Of a stretch of DNA of 64,000 nt, positions 22,337-40,380 are shown piece by piece. This DNA is from Epiperipatus broadwayi (taxonomy: Eukaryota > Onychophora > Udeonychophora > Euonychophora > Peripatidae). The translations under genes were made by a program, and so were the position numbers. Below the pieces are notes generated by a model. The model was given only the letters and a program-made list of their open reading frames with translations. It had not been told where the DNA came from and did not search any database. How positions within the stretch are numbered: position 1 is the stretch's first letter; each line of letters begins with the position of its first letter. Location of the stretch: contig JAQFVV010012507.1 of the NCBI GenBank assembly GCA_028023455.1, positions 3,268,901 to 3,332,900 of the forward strand, written 5' to 3'.

Positions 22337-22922
22337 ATAATTGAAATAATATTTTTAATGGTTTATAAACAATTACAAACAATCTTAAAACCCACAGAAG
22401 TACTTTTGGTTACTTTCTAACCTGCCTCAACTGCCATTAAATTCAAAAACTAAAAGCGGAAACAAACGTCATCAATTCAAATTTCACGAATCTCGTATTT
22501 TAATGTTAGAAGCTTGTCGATTTAAATTTAATTTTGATTAAAAATAAAAAAGTAAAAAATAAAAATAATGGTGATTTAATATCTTCTTCAGTTTTCTTCG
22601 ATCATGAGAAAACATGTAAATATAAATTTAAATTTAATTTTGAAAATGTAAAAATTCTTCACGAAAAGAGAAACCATAGTAAAAGAAAAATTAAAGAGGC
22701 AATTTTTATAAACAGGAATAAAACGCATTTAATAAATCGACAAGCTTCTAACATTAAAATACGAGATTTGTGGAATTTGAATTGATGACGATTGCTTCCG
22801 CTTTTACTTTTTGAATTTAATGGCAGTTGAGGCAGGTTAGAAAGTAACCGAAAGTACTTCTGCGGATTTTAAGATTGTTTGTAATTGTTTATAAACCGTT
22901 AAAAATATTATTTCAATTATAA
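22337..22922. repeat. PLE foldback 2: inverted family A tails around an ORF fragment
   Basis: The left arm 22337-22523 is the reverse complement of the right arm 22734-22922. Shared blocks include CGACAAGCTTCTAACATTAA and GAGGCAGGTTAGAAAGTAAC. The arms cover the last PLE codons (from NRQ) plus the 3' UTR. The 210-bp spacer is extra 5' sequence of the right-hand copy. Left-arm codons show a Trp replaced by a stop. TA repeats lie outside both arms. Confidence 0.85.
22534..22785 (+). pseudogene. Penelope-like element, C-terminal end of GIY-YIG ORF
   Basis: Reads SSSVFFDHEKTCKYKFKFNF, then ENVKILHEKRNHSKRKIKEA, INRNKTHLINRQASNIKIRD and LWNLN before the stop. It aligns with the second half of the nuclease region of 122-625, but the GIY and YIG motifs are absent because the copy is 5'-truncated. 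The frame is fully open, which suggests a fairly young copy, but it cannot encode a working nuclease. Confidence 0.8.
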
Positions 22923-25900
22923 TTACAATATTGTTTTTAATTAACGGATATTTTATTTATTATATATATATATGTGTGTGTGTATTGAAATATGCTATAC
23001 CTTTGGAACATTCCAATAAAAGATAGAATTGCATTGTAAATGTTGCAGTATACAAATTATGAACCATTTTCCAGAATATACAATATATATTTAAGAAAAT
23101 TTGGAACAAAATATAACAGATATCATGGCAGATTGTGCATATAAACTATTCATGTATTATCATCGGTCTTAAAAAAAAAAGCAAATATTCTGGTTGCACT
23201 GTACATGTATACATAAATATTATAAAGGACTGGCTTTTCACTTATCCAACTTTTTTAAATTTAATTATAAATAGGAAATGGTACACATTTTATTTTAATA
23301 TTTGTGTATGTATGACACATGTAAAGATAGCTGCAACATTATCACATTCTCGAACATGCATCAGTTCACTTTGCACTTTCAACCTTATGTTTAGCCATAA
23401 ATATTAAGAGTTTGGTCACAAATTGATCCTTAATCTTAAATTTAAATGAATATTTTAAATACACTTGTTATATTTTTATACATATGAATATAATACTTAC
23501 ATTCATATTAATAAAAAATAAATAAATCATAAAAGATCATCACAGTCATTACATGATTATTAGATCTTGAACTGCATATTGTTCTCGTGTAATCTCATTA
23601 GATTATTTGGGACAGAGTTGTGATTCATTCCAGTTGATTATTCCATAGTTTTCCTGAACTTCACATTTCTTATATGCATTATAATATTTTGTTCATATTT
23701 TATATATTCAAGATGGTTGAATCATAATCATATATTAGACATGTCAAAAATTTAAATACTAAATTTCACAACCAAAATATTAAAAAAAAAAAACACTAAT
23801 AACAAAATTTTATGCAATCTCTCTCTTTCTCAATAAATTTTCATTACCAATAAGAATATAATAAGATTATAGTGTACAAATCTCATATCCAAACTGTGAT
23901 TAAATGCAAATATCACACTTAAAGCTTATATATGATGTATAAAATTTTAAAAATGTACACATTATTATTACATTTTATAATGTAATGTACAGATTTATAT
24001 AGTGAATTTCATCTAAAATTGATGTGTAGTCAGACAATATTTAACTTTATTTGCAGTTCCCACTGTTTCTCTATTTAGTTCTCATTACAATATTGTTTTT
24101 AATGCCATTTTTTTAAGTTCTATATTAATTAATATATAATAGTATAATATGTAACAATAATAGAAAATTTTACTTCATAAATGCTTTAAAGAATAATAAA
24201 AAATAAATATAAATGAAATTTTCAACTTTAGCTTTTAAATGACATTTGTCAAAAGAGTACTTAACATGAATTTTATTATCATATTTGATTGATAAAAAAG
24301 TGTTACATTTGATAATGTGTGGAACTACTAAATATATGGAATATTTTTATTATTTATAAATATAATTTTAAAATAATATTTTCTGTGACTTGTAACCATT
24401 AAAAAATATTTTTTCCCAATATACTTGGGTATTCAAATTTCATTTTATGTTTTATTGTTTGTTTAAAACACTGCATCTAAATTTATGAAATAATACTGGG
24501 ATAAATAATTGATCAATTTAAGATTCTGTGTACTTTATATACCTTGAACTAGTTTTGTAAATAGTTAAAAAATAGAAGAGAAAATAAAAATTAAAAATCA
24601 AAGACTTTTACAATAAAACTTTTTTTTAGAAATTAATTTAAAAATAAACTTTCTGTTTTTTATTTATATTTTTAAAATGTTTATATTTGATAAAACATGA
24701 AAGTATAAACGTTGAATTGTTTAATTAATTTGTTTGTTTGTTAGTTTGTTTTAGTTTGTTATTTTTAATTATGATTTTCATTTATATCTTGTGTTCTCAG
24801 AACTGGTATACATTTCCATTCTAAAAAAGGTGTAGACTTCCACAATTATTGTTTTTCGAAGATTTTTATGGTGAAATACCTTGTAGGGAATGAAATGCAT
24901 TGGCATTTTTGCAGGTTATCTATCTGGGAGAAAAGAAAAAAACTTATAAGGGGAGTTTAGAGCAATTTTGCATTGTCGACATTATCATGGCTAACAAATT
25001 ATTTGAGCCATACAAAATGGAAGGCATTTTTATACTTTTTTGGAAAAAAAAATAACTATCAGCTCCATTAATCAAATAAATACTAATTTTCATTTTATCT
25101 TTCTTTTAATTTGTTGTTGTTTCAAATCAAACAGTTCATTTTAGTTGGATTGTTTTATTTTGTTTTTTTTGTCATAATTTGTATTGAATAACAAAAAAAT
25201 CATTTTTTTAAATGAGAAATAAATAAAAAAATTGTAGTTGACAATTCCTTTGGCCTTTAATATTATTGTTCTCATAAAAGTTGATAATACTTATAATTAA
25301 CTGAATTTTCCCCCTTTTTCAAAAATGTAATAATAAATTTAAAAAATTAGAATATAGATAAAAATAAAATAATAAGCAAGTATTTGAAATTATAAATTTA
25401 ATTTATAAATGAATTTGTAGGCTAATATTAGGTATTTTTATGACAAGTTAACCCCCCCCACCTCTATCTTTTTTTTTAAAATCAAATAAATTGAAAAAAC
25501 AAATAATATTAAAAATTTGAAACAACGTTGTTAATGAAAAGTTATGAATTTTTTATTGCACTTTAAATGTATAAATTGTATATGAAAAATCATGTTTCCA
25601 ATTCAAAAGCATCTTAAATTTATCTCCAAGAAGGTATGAAAAATATTGCATTTCTCCTAATAAGGAAAAACTCCTTCAGCTCTTGAATATTCAAATATGT
25701 ATAAAAAGTATATGTGACTTTAACTTTCCCATGCTATTGTATACATTTGTAAACTATATAAATTATTATATTACTATAGTTATAAATTTTAATAACGTTC
25801 TTTATACCGAAATACTGATATGGAACATAAAGATTACTTTAAATGTTGAAAGCTATACTGGTTTATGTAAAACTACAGTAAATTCTATTTAATTCAATGC

Positions 25901-28900
25901 AATTAATTGTACCATGCAACATACATAGATTTAGTCAAATTCTATGTCTCTTCTAGCAATATAATTAAATAATAACTTTGTTTTATAATTTTTTTGTTTA
26001 AATTTCAGCTTTTTGATTTCAATAATTCATTACTTAATAATTATTTAAAAGATTCTTCATCTTTTGTAGTTGTTTGCAATTAATTATTTTGTTTTATTTA
26101 AATTTTGACTATCTAATATTTTAATAAATTTATATTATACTGTAATTTAATATTGATAACTTTAACATTATTCTTTTTCAAATTATAAAAAATATTACAT
26201 TCAAGAGAAAATAAAATTAACATGTCAAGAAAATATTGACTAATTCTTTTTTTGTTGTTTTATTTTTAAACTTTGTTTCAAAATATAAATTTCCATTTCC
26301 TTATACATCTTTTTTGTCCGTAGAAGGGCTCTTACATATTATTAATGGAGCATTTATTCTTCATAATAATACGTATTTGCTTTCAATAATTATAATTATC
26401 AAATAGCTTTATTACATAGGATACATTAGTCAACATAACTAGTCATATTATATACCAGTCATGTATAGATTTCCTCAATAGCAAAATCAACCCATCCCCA
26501 ATGTCTGAGATTAACAAAATGTTTTCTAAAATGTAAACCTATTCAAAATACTTACCTTCTAAACTTACAATTGAAAATACACTTAAAACCTTCAAAATTA
26601 AATTCTAAATCGCAAATACAAAAAGGCGTAATAATTATGTGAGCAAGCTCCAAAATGATTTATAACTAAGAACCTTTGTTTTTACAAACTATTTATCGCA
26701 AAAAGTTTTCTCTCTCTAATAATTATTTGGGAAACTGATAAAATAGCTCTAACACACTTTAAATTTTATTTGATGAAACGTGTGCTTATGACGACTTTGA
26801 AATTGTTTAATAATTCTTACAGTTTGATACTTTTTCATTGCACTCAAGTATACTGGACAGTAATAAAAATTGAAAGTTGTTTTTTTTTGCTTAGCGGCTA
26901 TATGTTCCAATAAAATAATTTTGGTTATGGGTACATCTATAAATTTCAAAAGATGTTGCCTAGCTTTGATGATATTTGAATAATGAAATTTTCTACAACT
27001 ATTCAAGAAAATTTTTAATAAAATTCATACTTTGGTCATTATAGATTTAGTAAATAACTTTTTTTGGAATAAGAAACAAAACAAATATAGATTTTCACTT
27101 TGAATGAATATTATATCGTTAACTTGAGAATCTTCTATTATATAAAATAATTATAAAATAAAAGACATATCAATTATTTTACAAAATATATAGTAAATGT
27201 TAAGTTTTTAAAAAATTAAGTTTTAAAATAAGTCTTTTTTTTTGGCAGATCTATTATTTAATTATGTTTTTAAAGGAACGAAAAACTGGTGTTAAAAATA
27301 ATTGTAATCTTAAATGTCTATACGTTTATTGGTAATAGTAAATCTGATTTTGATTAAATTGGAGGTAATAAAATAGTTGGAAAGTGGGTTTTTGAATGAA
27401 GTTGTACATGCTTACATTTAAATGGAAGGGATATACATTCTTGTATTTGATTAGATTCCTTTTTCATCTAACTTTTGTCTCTGAACATACTAGGTTTTTC
27501 TAAAGGAAGGAAGCAGAATAAAATTGTTTTTATTGTATTTGATTAGACTTTTTTTCATTTAACTTTTGTCTCTGAATGTGCTGTGGATTTCTAAAAACAG
27601 AAAACATAGAATAAAATTGTTGTTTTTTTTTTAAATATATATTGTTTTAATTAAACTGATAAACCTAGGTTTAAATCTGTTTGGAGACTTAAATATCTTC
27701 ATAAATATAATGTCTATAATTATGATGGAAAGTGACTCTTTCACCAACATGAGTTTATCATTCATAAATTAATTATATAGGAAAGTTGCAAATAAAGAAC
27801 TAAAAAAATATAACTTGATAAATAGAAAGGAAATATGTGTGCCCAACACATTTCAATGGTCAAAATATACAAACATTAAGCACTTACTGTTAATGAGAAG
27901 ATATTGATTGGATAATTCAAACTTGTTAATTTTTTGTTATATTTTAAAAAAATTCCTATGCATAAATGTCATCTGCTAATCTTAATCCACTGTTTAATAG
28001 TTTATATGAATAAGATGCATTCATGCAGTTACTTGACATAAGGGGAAAAGTGCTATAATGAGAAATTTATTCTGAAATATATAATATTGCATTGTTTACA
28101 TTTAAACACAGATTTTTTTGTAGTAGGATTGTTATCAAACTTATATTCTTCTTACCAAACAGAAAAACTGTAAATTCAAGTTTATATCTAGTCTCACTGG
28201 TTTTATTTTCAAATAACTTCAGTTCTATTCTATTTATTTTCTAACATTAAACCAATTTTCATGAACTCCTTAGAACAGATAATGCTACAGCCTGCCATAA
28301 ATAACTCACTTTAAGTTTTCATTTTCCTTTCATCATCACAATACCAATTTAACAAGATTGATTTCTTGTATTCATCTTGATATATTTATATTTAGACTCA
28401 TAATAATCTCTACCCAGATAATGTGTAAATATGCACTACTTATGGGCTAGTTTATTATCGTAACACTTTTGAGTCTGTTCTCACTCTGTAGCTTTTTCAG
28501 GTTTATTTTAAATTATTATTTCATAATCCCTGCTATGATTATTAATCAATTTACTACTAAATAAGAATATACATATGATGCCGTTGGAAGAATGGGACTA
28601 TCATTTGTGTCAAATAAATCAATTTTACAGGGCTCTTCTCTGTGTTCATTGCTTTTTATTTTTATATACCTGCTTATTACAATCCATTACACAGAATATC
28701 TGACATGCATGGATAATATTATTTTCCTACTTTGTGTGTGTATTTTCTAGCTAGAAACTTATTTATGACTAATTTGTTATGCTTTATTTAATTAAAATTT
28801 AATTGAATCACACCAGTTATATGATCTATTAATACTTGCAGAGGAGTTATCTCCACATTTATTGTTACTCTTCATCCTTTCTTTGGATTTTCATTATCTT

Positions 28901-30603
28901 TTCCTAAACATATGTCTTTAAAATTTCAACAGATCATTACACAGAACATTAAATATGAATTGTTTATATATATTTTATGTAAATCTTTCCATATATGCAA
29001 GTTCATCTTTTTAAAAATACTTATAGTAATCATTACAAATCTACTATTTATTTTCTTTAAATAGTTTTTAAAGATTGTATTATTCCTCCCAAAGATACTT
29101 ATTGTGAAAAAAAATGAGACAATTTAATATATTACTTATAAGGACATTCATTATACACTGATACAAGATTCTCTTTTCTATCAGTATCTTTAATAGTTAA
29201 TTCTTAATCCTGTATTTGGACCATACATTTCAGTATTATCAACATATAAATATCCACTGAGCTTTTTGACTTTTTCCTTTCTACCTATACCTTTAATAAA
29301 AATAAAAATAGCATTTTTTTTTTTTTTTACTTTTCTTCCACTGGAAAAATTTCAATACTTAAAATAATAAGTCTTAAATATTTTTTAATAGAATCTCTGA
29401 TGGCATACTTCCAATTCTGATTATAAAAATTTAAATAATTGATTTCTAATCAAATTATTTCTATTAAATTTAATTCTTTTTCTAAGATATAGACAATCTC
29501 TTACACAAGTAGATCCAACACAATGAATGTGATACAGAAATAATTAAGTTACAAAACATATTAAATCAATGTTCTGTCATAAAGATAACCTTGAAAGTTT
29601 TATATGATGCTCTGCTACTAGATTCTGTGTCAATATCACTATTATGTATTAACTTTTCTCAGGACTTTAATCTGTTTTGATCTCTGATGCACTAGATGCA
29701 CATTTATGTAAACCTATACCTTGTTTAGTGCTTGTCCTTTATGTGAGAATTCACAATAATAATTATCATTAATTTATATCCACTATATTTATTTACAATC
29801 AATTATTCATTATAATGATCATAAAAAGAATTTTTTTTAAATTTTTGTTAGCCATCTTGTAAGACTAATGATATCATAAATAGTTATTAATCTTATGTCA
29901 TCCAAAAGCAAAATAATGTTTTTCATACTGAAACTGTACAGTACAAAGTTTACTCATAATACAGAATATAGTACACAATATTAGTGCTGTATACAAGATA
30001 TTGTTTATAAATTTAAAATAAAATTAATGTATGCACAGTTCAATATTTTATTTTATTTTTATCCAGCATCTTTGCAAGACAATCAGTTCTTCATTAATGA
30101 TATATCCAAAGTAAATGTTTTTATTGTTAATGATTACAAAGCCCTCTCAAAAATGTTTTAATTTATTAATAAATAATCAAAATCATATTTTAATGATTTA
30201 TAACAACCAAATATTATAATATTGCATTAAATTTTAAATGTGCATATTAGTTTAAAAACTATAATTCTATTTACTCACTTTTATGGATTAAAACTTTTGC
30301 TAATAGTACTTTGCTTGCAGCAAAAATAACCATCAGTGTATTGTGATTTAATTATTGTAATTGTTTATTTTGAAGAAAAAAAATGTTTTCATAATAATGA
30401 ACTTTGTATGATTATAAATTACTAAATCTAAATTAAAAATAAGGCAATTTATTTGCTTGATTTTAAAACATCTCATAACATCACATATATATAAAATTGG
30501 AGAACTGAAGCAAAAAATGGACATTTTATTCAGCATAAAACTGTTAATATAAATGTATTTTGGTTTAAATAATGGAGAATAAAATTTATTTATATTAAAT
30601 GAT
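22923..30603. other. AT-rich DNA, no genes recognised
   Basis: A (TA)/(TG) tract at about 22960-22985 marks the end of the PLE. The rest has only short ORFs without domain signatures, including 23135-23407, 25683-25892 and 26749-27006. A 94-bp tandem duplication lies at 27441-27625. The 28-30 kb part has slightly more even composition and may be an ancient element, but I could not read a domain in any frame. Confidence 0.4.
27441..27625. repeat. Tandem duplication, period 94 bp
   Basis: TTGTATTTGATTAGA, then CATCTAACTTTTGTCTCTGA and AGAATAAAATTGTT recur once at 94-bp offset with several substitutions. Noncoding. Confidence 0.7.
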
Positions 30604-30850
30604 TTTATTGACTGTGCACTAAAAAAAAATTAAATGATTGTTTCTTCAACCAAATTAAAGTTTTTACATTTAACTTGAGATAAAAGCATGGAAACACCAG
30701 AAATTAATTAAGTCCATCCTTTGTTATAAAAAATAGGAATTGACTTAATTAATATCTGAACTACCCATGCTTTCAAATTAAATCTAACAATTACAATTTT
30801 GGTTGAAGAAACAATTATTTTATTTCTTTTTAGTGCACTGTTAATAAAAG
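30604..30850. repeat. Inverted repeat with ~110-bp arms
   Basis: The left arm (30604-30714) has GTGCACTAAAAA, ATTGTTTCTTCAACCAAA, AAAAGCATGG and TTAATTAAGTC. The right arm (30741-30850) has the same blocks as reverse complement. The loop is 26 nt. A minus-strand open frame runs through the right arm, but it consists of repeat sequence plus (TA)n. Unclassified; it may be a MITE or another foldback retroelement copy. Confidence 0.75.
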
Positions 30851-30918
30851 CATTTGATATAAAAAAAAATATCTCTATTATTTTTAAGTTTTTAGTATTG
30901 ACACAATAAATGAAACTG

Positions 30919-36224
<5,306 letters not shown>

Positions 36225-36570
36225 TTTCATCATTTCTATCTTTTCCATTTCCATCTCATTTTGTTTATCATCTCATTCCTTCTTCTTTCACTTTTTATAT
36301 CCCCATTTCATCTTTTCTCCTCATTTCTCCCTTTCATTACCTTTCTCATCTTCCATATCCTTTTTCATCATCATCATCTTCATCTTTTTTCATTTCCACT
36401 TCATTTCATGTCTTCTTATGTCATCATTTCTCTCCCTTTCTCATATTCTTTTATTTCATCTTCCATTCATCATCATCATTTTTTCTTTTCCATTTTCTCA
36501 TGATGCCTTACATTTCTCCTCATTTTTCTTTTCTCTCTTCCTCTTTTCATTTTTGGCACCCCCTTCCTCA
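36225..36570. repeat. Pyrimidine-rich, almost G-free tract
   Basis: About 345 bp of the + strand made of T, C and A with very few G, built from TTCAT, TCATC, TTTCC and CATCATCAT motifs without a fixed period. The two overlapping open frames here are only consequences of the missing G and have Ser/Phe/His-rich composition. Cryptic simple sequence, possibly triplex-prone. Confidence 0.8.
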
Positions 36571-36602
36571 TCATTTATTAAAGGTTACAATATATATATA
36601 CA

Positions 36603-37807
36603 CCTAGGTCTCTTTTTACGTGGACTTATTTAACACGATTTTGAAGTTACGTGATTCGTCTTTCACCAGAAGTCAAAGTCCGATAATGTGCTATTACTTT
36701 AAATAATAAATTTCATGCACTTACATTATATTGAAAGTAATAGCACATTATTGGAATTCGACTTTCATCTTAGTAATTTTAATATTTTCAGTGCTTTATA
36801 ATAGTAAGATTTTATGCAATAATGAAATTAAAATCATGATTTCCACATTTTATGTGTACACACATTAGATTTTACAAGATTATAATGTAAATTTGTTCAA
36901 ACATTGTGCGTGTTAATTTTGCATTTTAAATCACATTCTGTTTTTGCTTTTTAAAAAAGAACGTAATCAATTATTAATCATTTAGTGTCCACAAGTTTAT
37001 TTTTAAAAGGTCAGTAATAGCAGTGGGCACAATTGAAAATTAAAATCTGATTTTTAATTGTAATTAACAATTTAAAAATTACTTACGGGCAACTTGAAAT
37101 TAATGTGATGTAAAACGAAATTTGATTTTTAAATGGAATTGAAAATTAAAGACAAAAATAAGAATTTAATTTTTAGTTGTTAGTTTTAATTAAATTTTTC
37201 TCAGCAGTGGTGAATAAATGTCTTTTTATTATCATAAGTCTAAGTTCATAAACAATTAATAAAATCATCATCGTCATCAACAAAAAACCATTAACAAAAC
37301 ATGAGAGTGAACTTGGCGCTAGTTATATTTCCTCTTGTGAGAATAATTGCTGAGATATTCTTGACTTCATTTAAGGAGAAGCCAAATACATTGCATCACA
37401 TCACATGAGAATCTGATTTTTTACTAGTTTGCAAACAAACGTCTTTTTGGGCAAATAATGATAATAATTAAAACATGTATAAAAAAAATTAAATTACTGT
37501 ACTGTAAATTATGCATAAAAATATATTATTTTGAATAAAATTAAATATTATAGTTAAAAAAAGTTTGTCTTGTATCATTTTTTTTTCAAATTTGAAATTT
37601 TTTATTGGTCATATTTTATTTCCTTATTTTTTTTTTTTGCGTGAATTTTAAAGTAATTTTACGTTGGTGCTTTGCCTTTACTCGAATTTTGAAAAATCAC
37701 AGACCACACCCCCACCTTTTTCAATGTAAATTATGTCTATTTTTTGCGCGATTTCGTTTGCGTGTGTTTTCTGACAAACCTATCTATCACATAAAACGAG
37801 ACCCAGG
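36603..37807. mobile_element. Non-autonomous TIR transposon, 1.2 kb
   Basis: The left end (36603-36622) reads CCTAGGTCTCTTTTTACGTG. The right end (37788-37807), as reverse complement, reads CCTGGGTCTCGTTTTATGTG, which is 17 of 20 identical. Both ends abut TATATATA, suggesting insertion at TA-rich DNA, though the duplication length cannot be fixed. The interior has no transposase. Near the right end is a CpG-containing stretch (TTGCGCGATTTCGTTTGCGTG), unlike its surroundings. The superfamily is unknown to me. Two chance-matched 20-mers are unlikely but possible. Confidence 0.6.
36683..36751. repeat. Hairpin inside the TIR element
   Basis: ATAATGTGCTATTACTTT (36683-36700) is the perfect reverse complement of 36734-36751, and pairing extends outward imperfectly (AAGTC/GACTT). 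The loop is 33 nt. It could be part of the transposon's subterminal structure. Confidence 0.8.
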
Positions 37808-37896
37808 TATATATATATACTCATTATAAAAATAATATATGTAAGTTCCACATAATTTTAATCACATAAAATTTGAAATATATATAAATATATTGA

Positions 37897-38580
37897 AGTA
37901 GAATATATTTCATTACTGATCGCTATCAGTCTGTATCTCATAATGTAACTTCTTTAATAAATTATTGTTATAGGAATAAGAAATTAAATAATTCTAGTGG
38001 GCTAGCTTTGTTTCAGAAAAGTAAATTTTATAAAGATTATTTGAGAGTTGACTACACTGATAAATTGTTTAAAAGTATTTTATTTAATAGTAATATTTGC
38101 AAGGATGTAAAGGATAAAGAAAAATATGATTTTATTTTTTTTCCATTTAAATTGTCTTTTTATAAAATTGTATGTAAAAATAGCAATTTGTTCGGAAATA
38201 AGAAAATATCTTGAAAAAAGGATATTAGTTGAATAATTTATTGAATAATACAAAAAAAAAATTTGATAGGAGAACTATTCCTAGTATAGTGTATAATATC
38301 TCTTGTTTTTGTAAAAAGGTTTACATAGGTCAGAGTAGTTTGAGTTTAAATGAAAGAATACAGATTCATAAAAGAAGGGTTAGAAATAAATATCTTAGTT
38401 CTTCTTTGTATATCCATGAAAAAGATACAGGTCACACTATTAATTTTGATGAAGCTAAGTTGTCTTTTTTGAAAATAATGAAATAAAAAAAAATTAAAGA
38501 ACCTTTTTTATTGAAAATTTATTATTCTGAAACAATTAACTTATTTAAAAGATCTTTTAATATTAAGGTGGATGAAAAGT
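37897..38580 (+). pseudogene. Penelope-like element (family B), linker and GIY-YIG endonuclease
   Basis: Two frames. 37897-38214 reads FITDRYQSVSHNVTSL, LALFQKSKFYKDYL and KYDFIFFPFKLSFYKIVCKN, the linker that precedes the nuclease, then a stop. 38229-38486 reads RRTIPSIVYNISCFCKKVYI, GQSSLSLNERIQIHKRR, SSLYIHEKDTGHTINFDEAK and LSFLKIMK. This gives the GIY variant (IVYNI), the Cys pair, YIG intact, and the downstream H-x-GH-x-INF block that PLE nucleases usually have. An in-frame TAA (38484-38486) is followed by 30 further open codons ending KVDEK, so the original C-terminus was longer. It is a different family from A, which has GES and an ELW ending. A frameshift and a stop make it inactive. 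Confidence 0.85.
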
Positions 38581-40338
38581 AAATGGATTTGTGGGTAATG
38601 TTTAATGTATATATGTGGTAATGTTTTTATAGATGTTTACACTTGAGAAGTCTGCTTGTAGTAATGAGACATTTGGTTGTGTTTTAATTTTGTTTTTTCT
38701 TGGTTGATTTGGTTGAATTTTGGATTTGGAGTAATTTTAATTATTAAGTAAATGTATAGAAATAAATTTTATAAATTTAAAAGTGTGACATCATTGATAT
38801 TTTAAAATATTGTGTTGTTGTTAGTATTAATTTAAAGACATTATATACATTTTTTATGAATAAAAAATAATTTTATTAAATGAAGTGTTTAATTTAAAAA
38901 TATTAATTTTAAAGAATTGACAATTAGTTTTAAAATTTTTTAAATAAACTGAAGCATTATTTATTATTCTATTAGCAAGTAGCCAAGAATGATTTATTAT
39001 TAAGAAAATGGTTTTGATCATATGAATAAAGTCATCCACTGCTAAATTAAAAAACAACAACATTGGATATTAAATTCTCAAAATGAATTAGTAAATAAGT
39101 GATTTTTATCCCAAGAATTTGGGAATCAATATTCAAATGGATAATTTACAACTTCGTGTTTCCATTTATCATAGTTATAATTATCTCACTGCAAAATCGT
39201 AATTTTTTACAAATTCATTTAGGCCTATCTTCTATATTTCAAATAAAGCACCACAATGAATAAAGAGATTGTCTTATATGTCTTAAATTTGGATAATATT
39301 AACATTTTTACTGGTAAACAACTTAAAATTACAAAACAATTTATAAATCTTTCTTAAATATTATTTATTCATAATAAATTGTTTTTATATAAAAATTAGA
39401 CTGCTATTAATTATTTATATATTGTCAATTCCCAAATATTGGCTTAAAAACTATGTGTGTAATTATCAAAGCTATATGCAAATAATATTTTCAAAATGTT
39501 TTAAATATGATGTTGAAAGATGATATAGATGTAATAAATAATAGCTTATTTCATTTTATAGATGTCACATTTCAATATAGATTATGAAATATATAATATG
39601 TGCTATTTAATTATATTTATAATTTTAAATAATTATTGTTTAAATAATAATAAATATTTATTTATATATATAAAATTTGGCTGATAATATATGCATTGGC
39701 AACTGAGTTATTGTTGATGTGTTTAAGTTGATATTATTTGTTTATTCCAGTTATAAATTCTTATAGTTTTATTTTGTAATGATTTATTTTTGTAGTGAAA
39801 CTTTCTTAATCATGGGTAATGTTTATATCTTTATAAATAATATGGAAATAATGAAGAATTAATATTTAAAATTTTTTATATGAAGTTTTTAGAATAATTG
39901 TTATTTTTATGATTTGTTTTGGCAATGTCACAGATAATTCATCATACCTGTGTTTCTTTATTTCGACGTATTAATTTAGATTTGGTAACTATTACAATGA
40001 CATTGTTATTTTTTTAAAATAAATTATTATAATTATTAATAAATTATTTTGTTTCTTTTGTTTATTCACTATTACTTGAATTATAAAATACAAAATATTG
40101 ATGTGCTAAATTAGTAAGTGTCCAAATGTAACTAATGATAGTTAAACTTGTTTTTATTTTAAGATTTATTATTACTTGAAATAGTTTTATTTTTTAATTT
40201 ATAACATCCCATTATTTGTTTGCAATTATGACTTTGCCAATAAACATAACTTCTTTCTTCGGTATTTTCTTATATTAATTAGATTTATTATCTCTAGTAG
40301 TTGCCTTTTAGTAGAGTTGCATATGGAACTATTTATCC

Positions 40339-40380
<42 letters not shown>

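Noticed and set aside
36261-36633. Two overlapping Ser/Phe/His-rich frames resembling secreted proteins
   Set aside because: They reflect the G-free pyrimidine tract; no real signal peptide, domain or conserved start.
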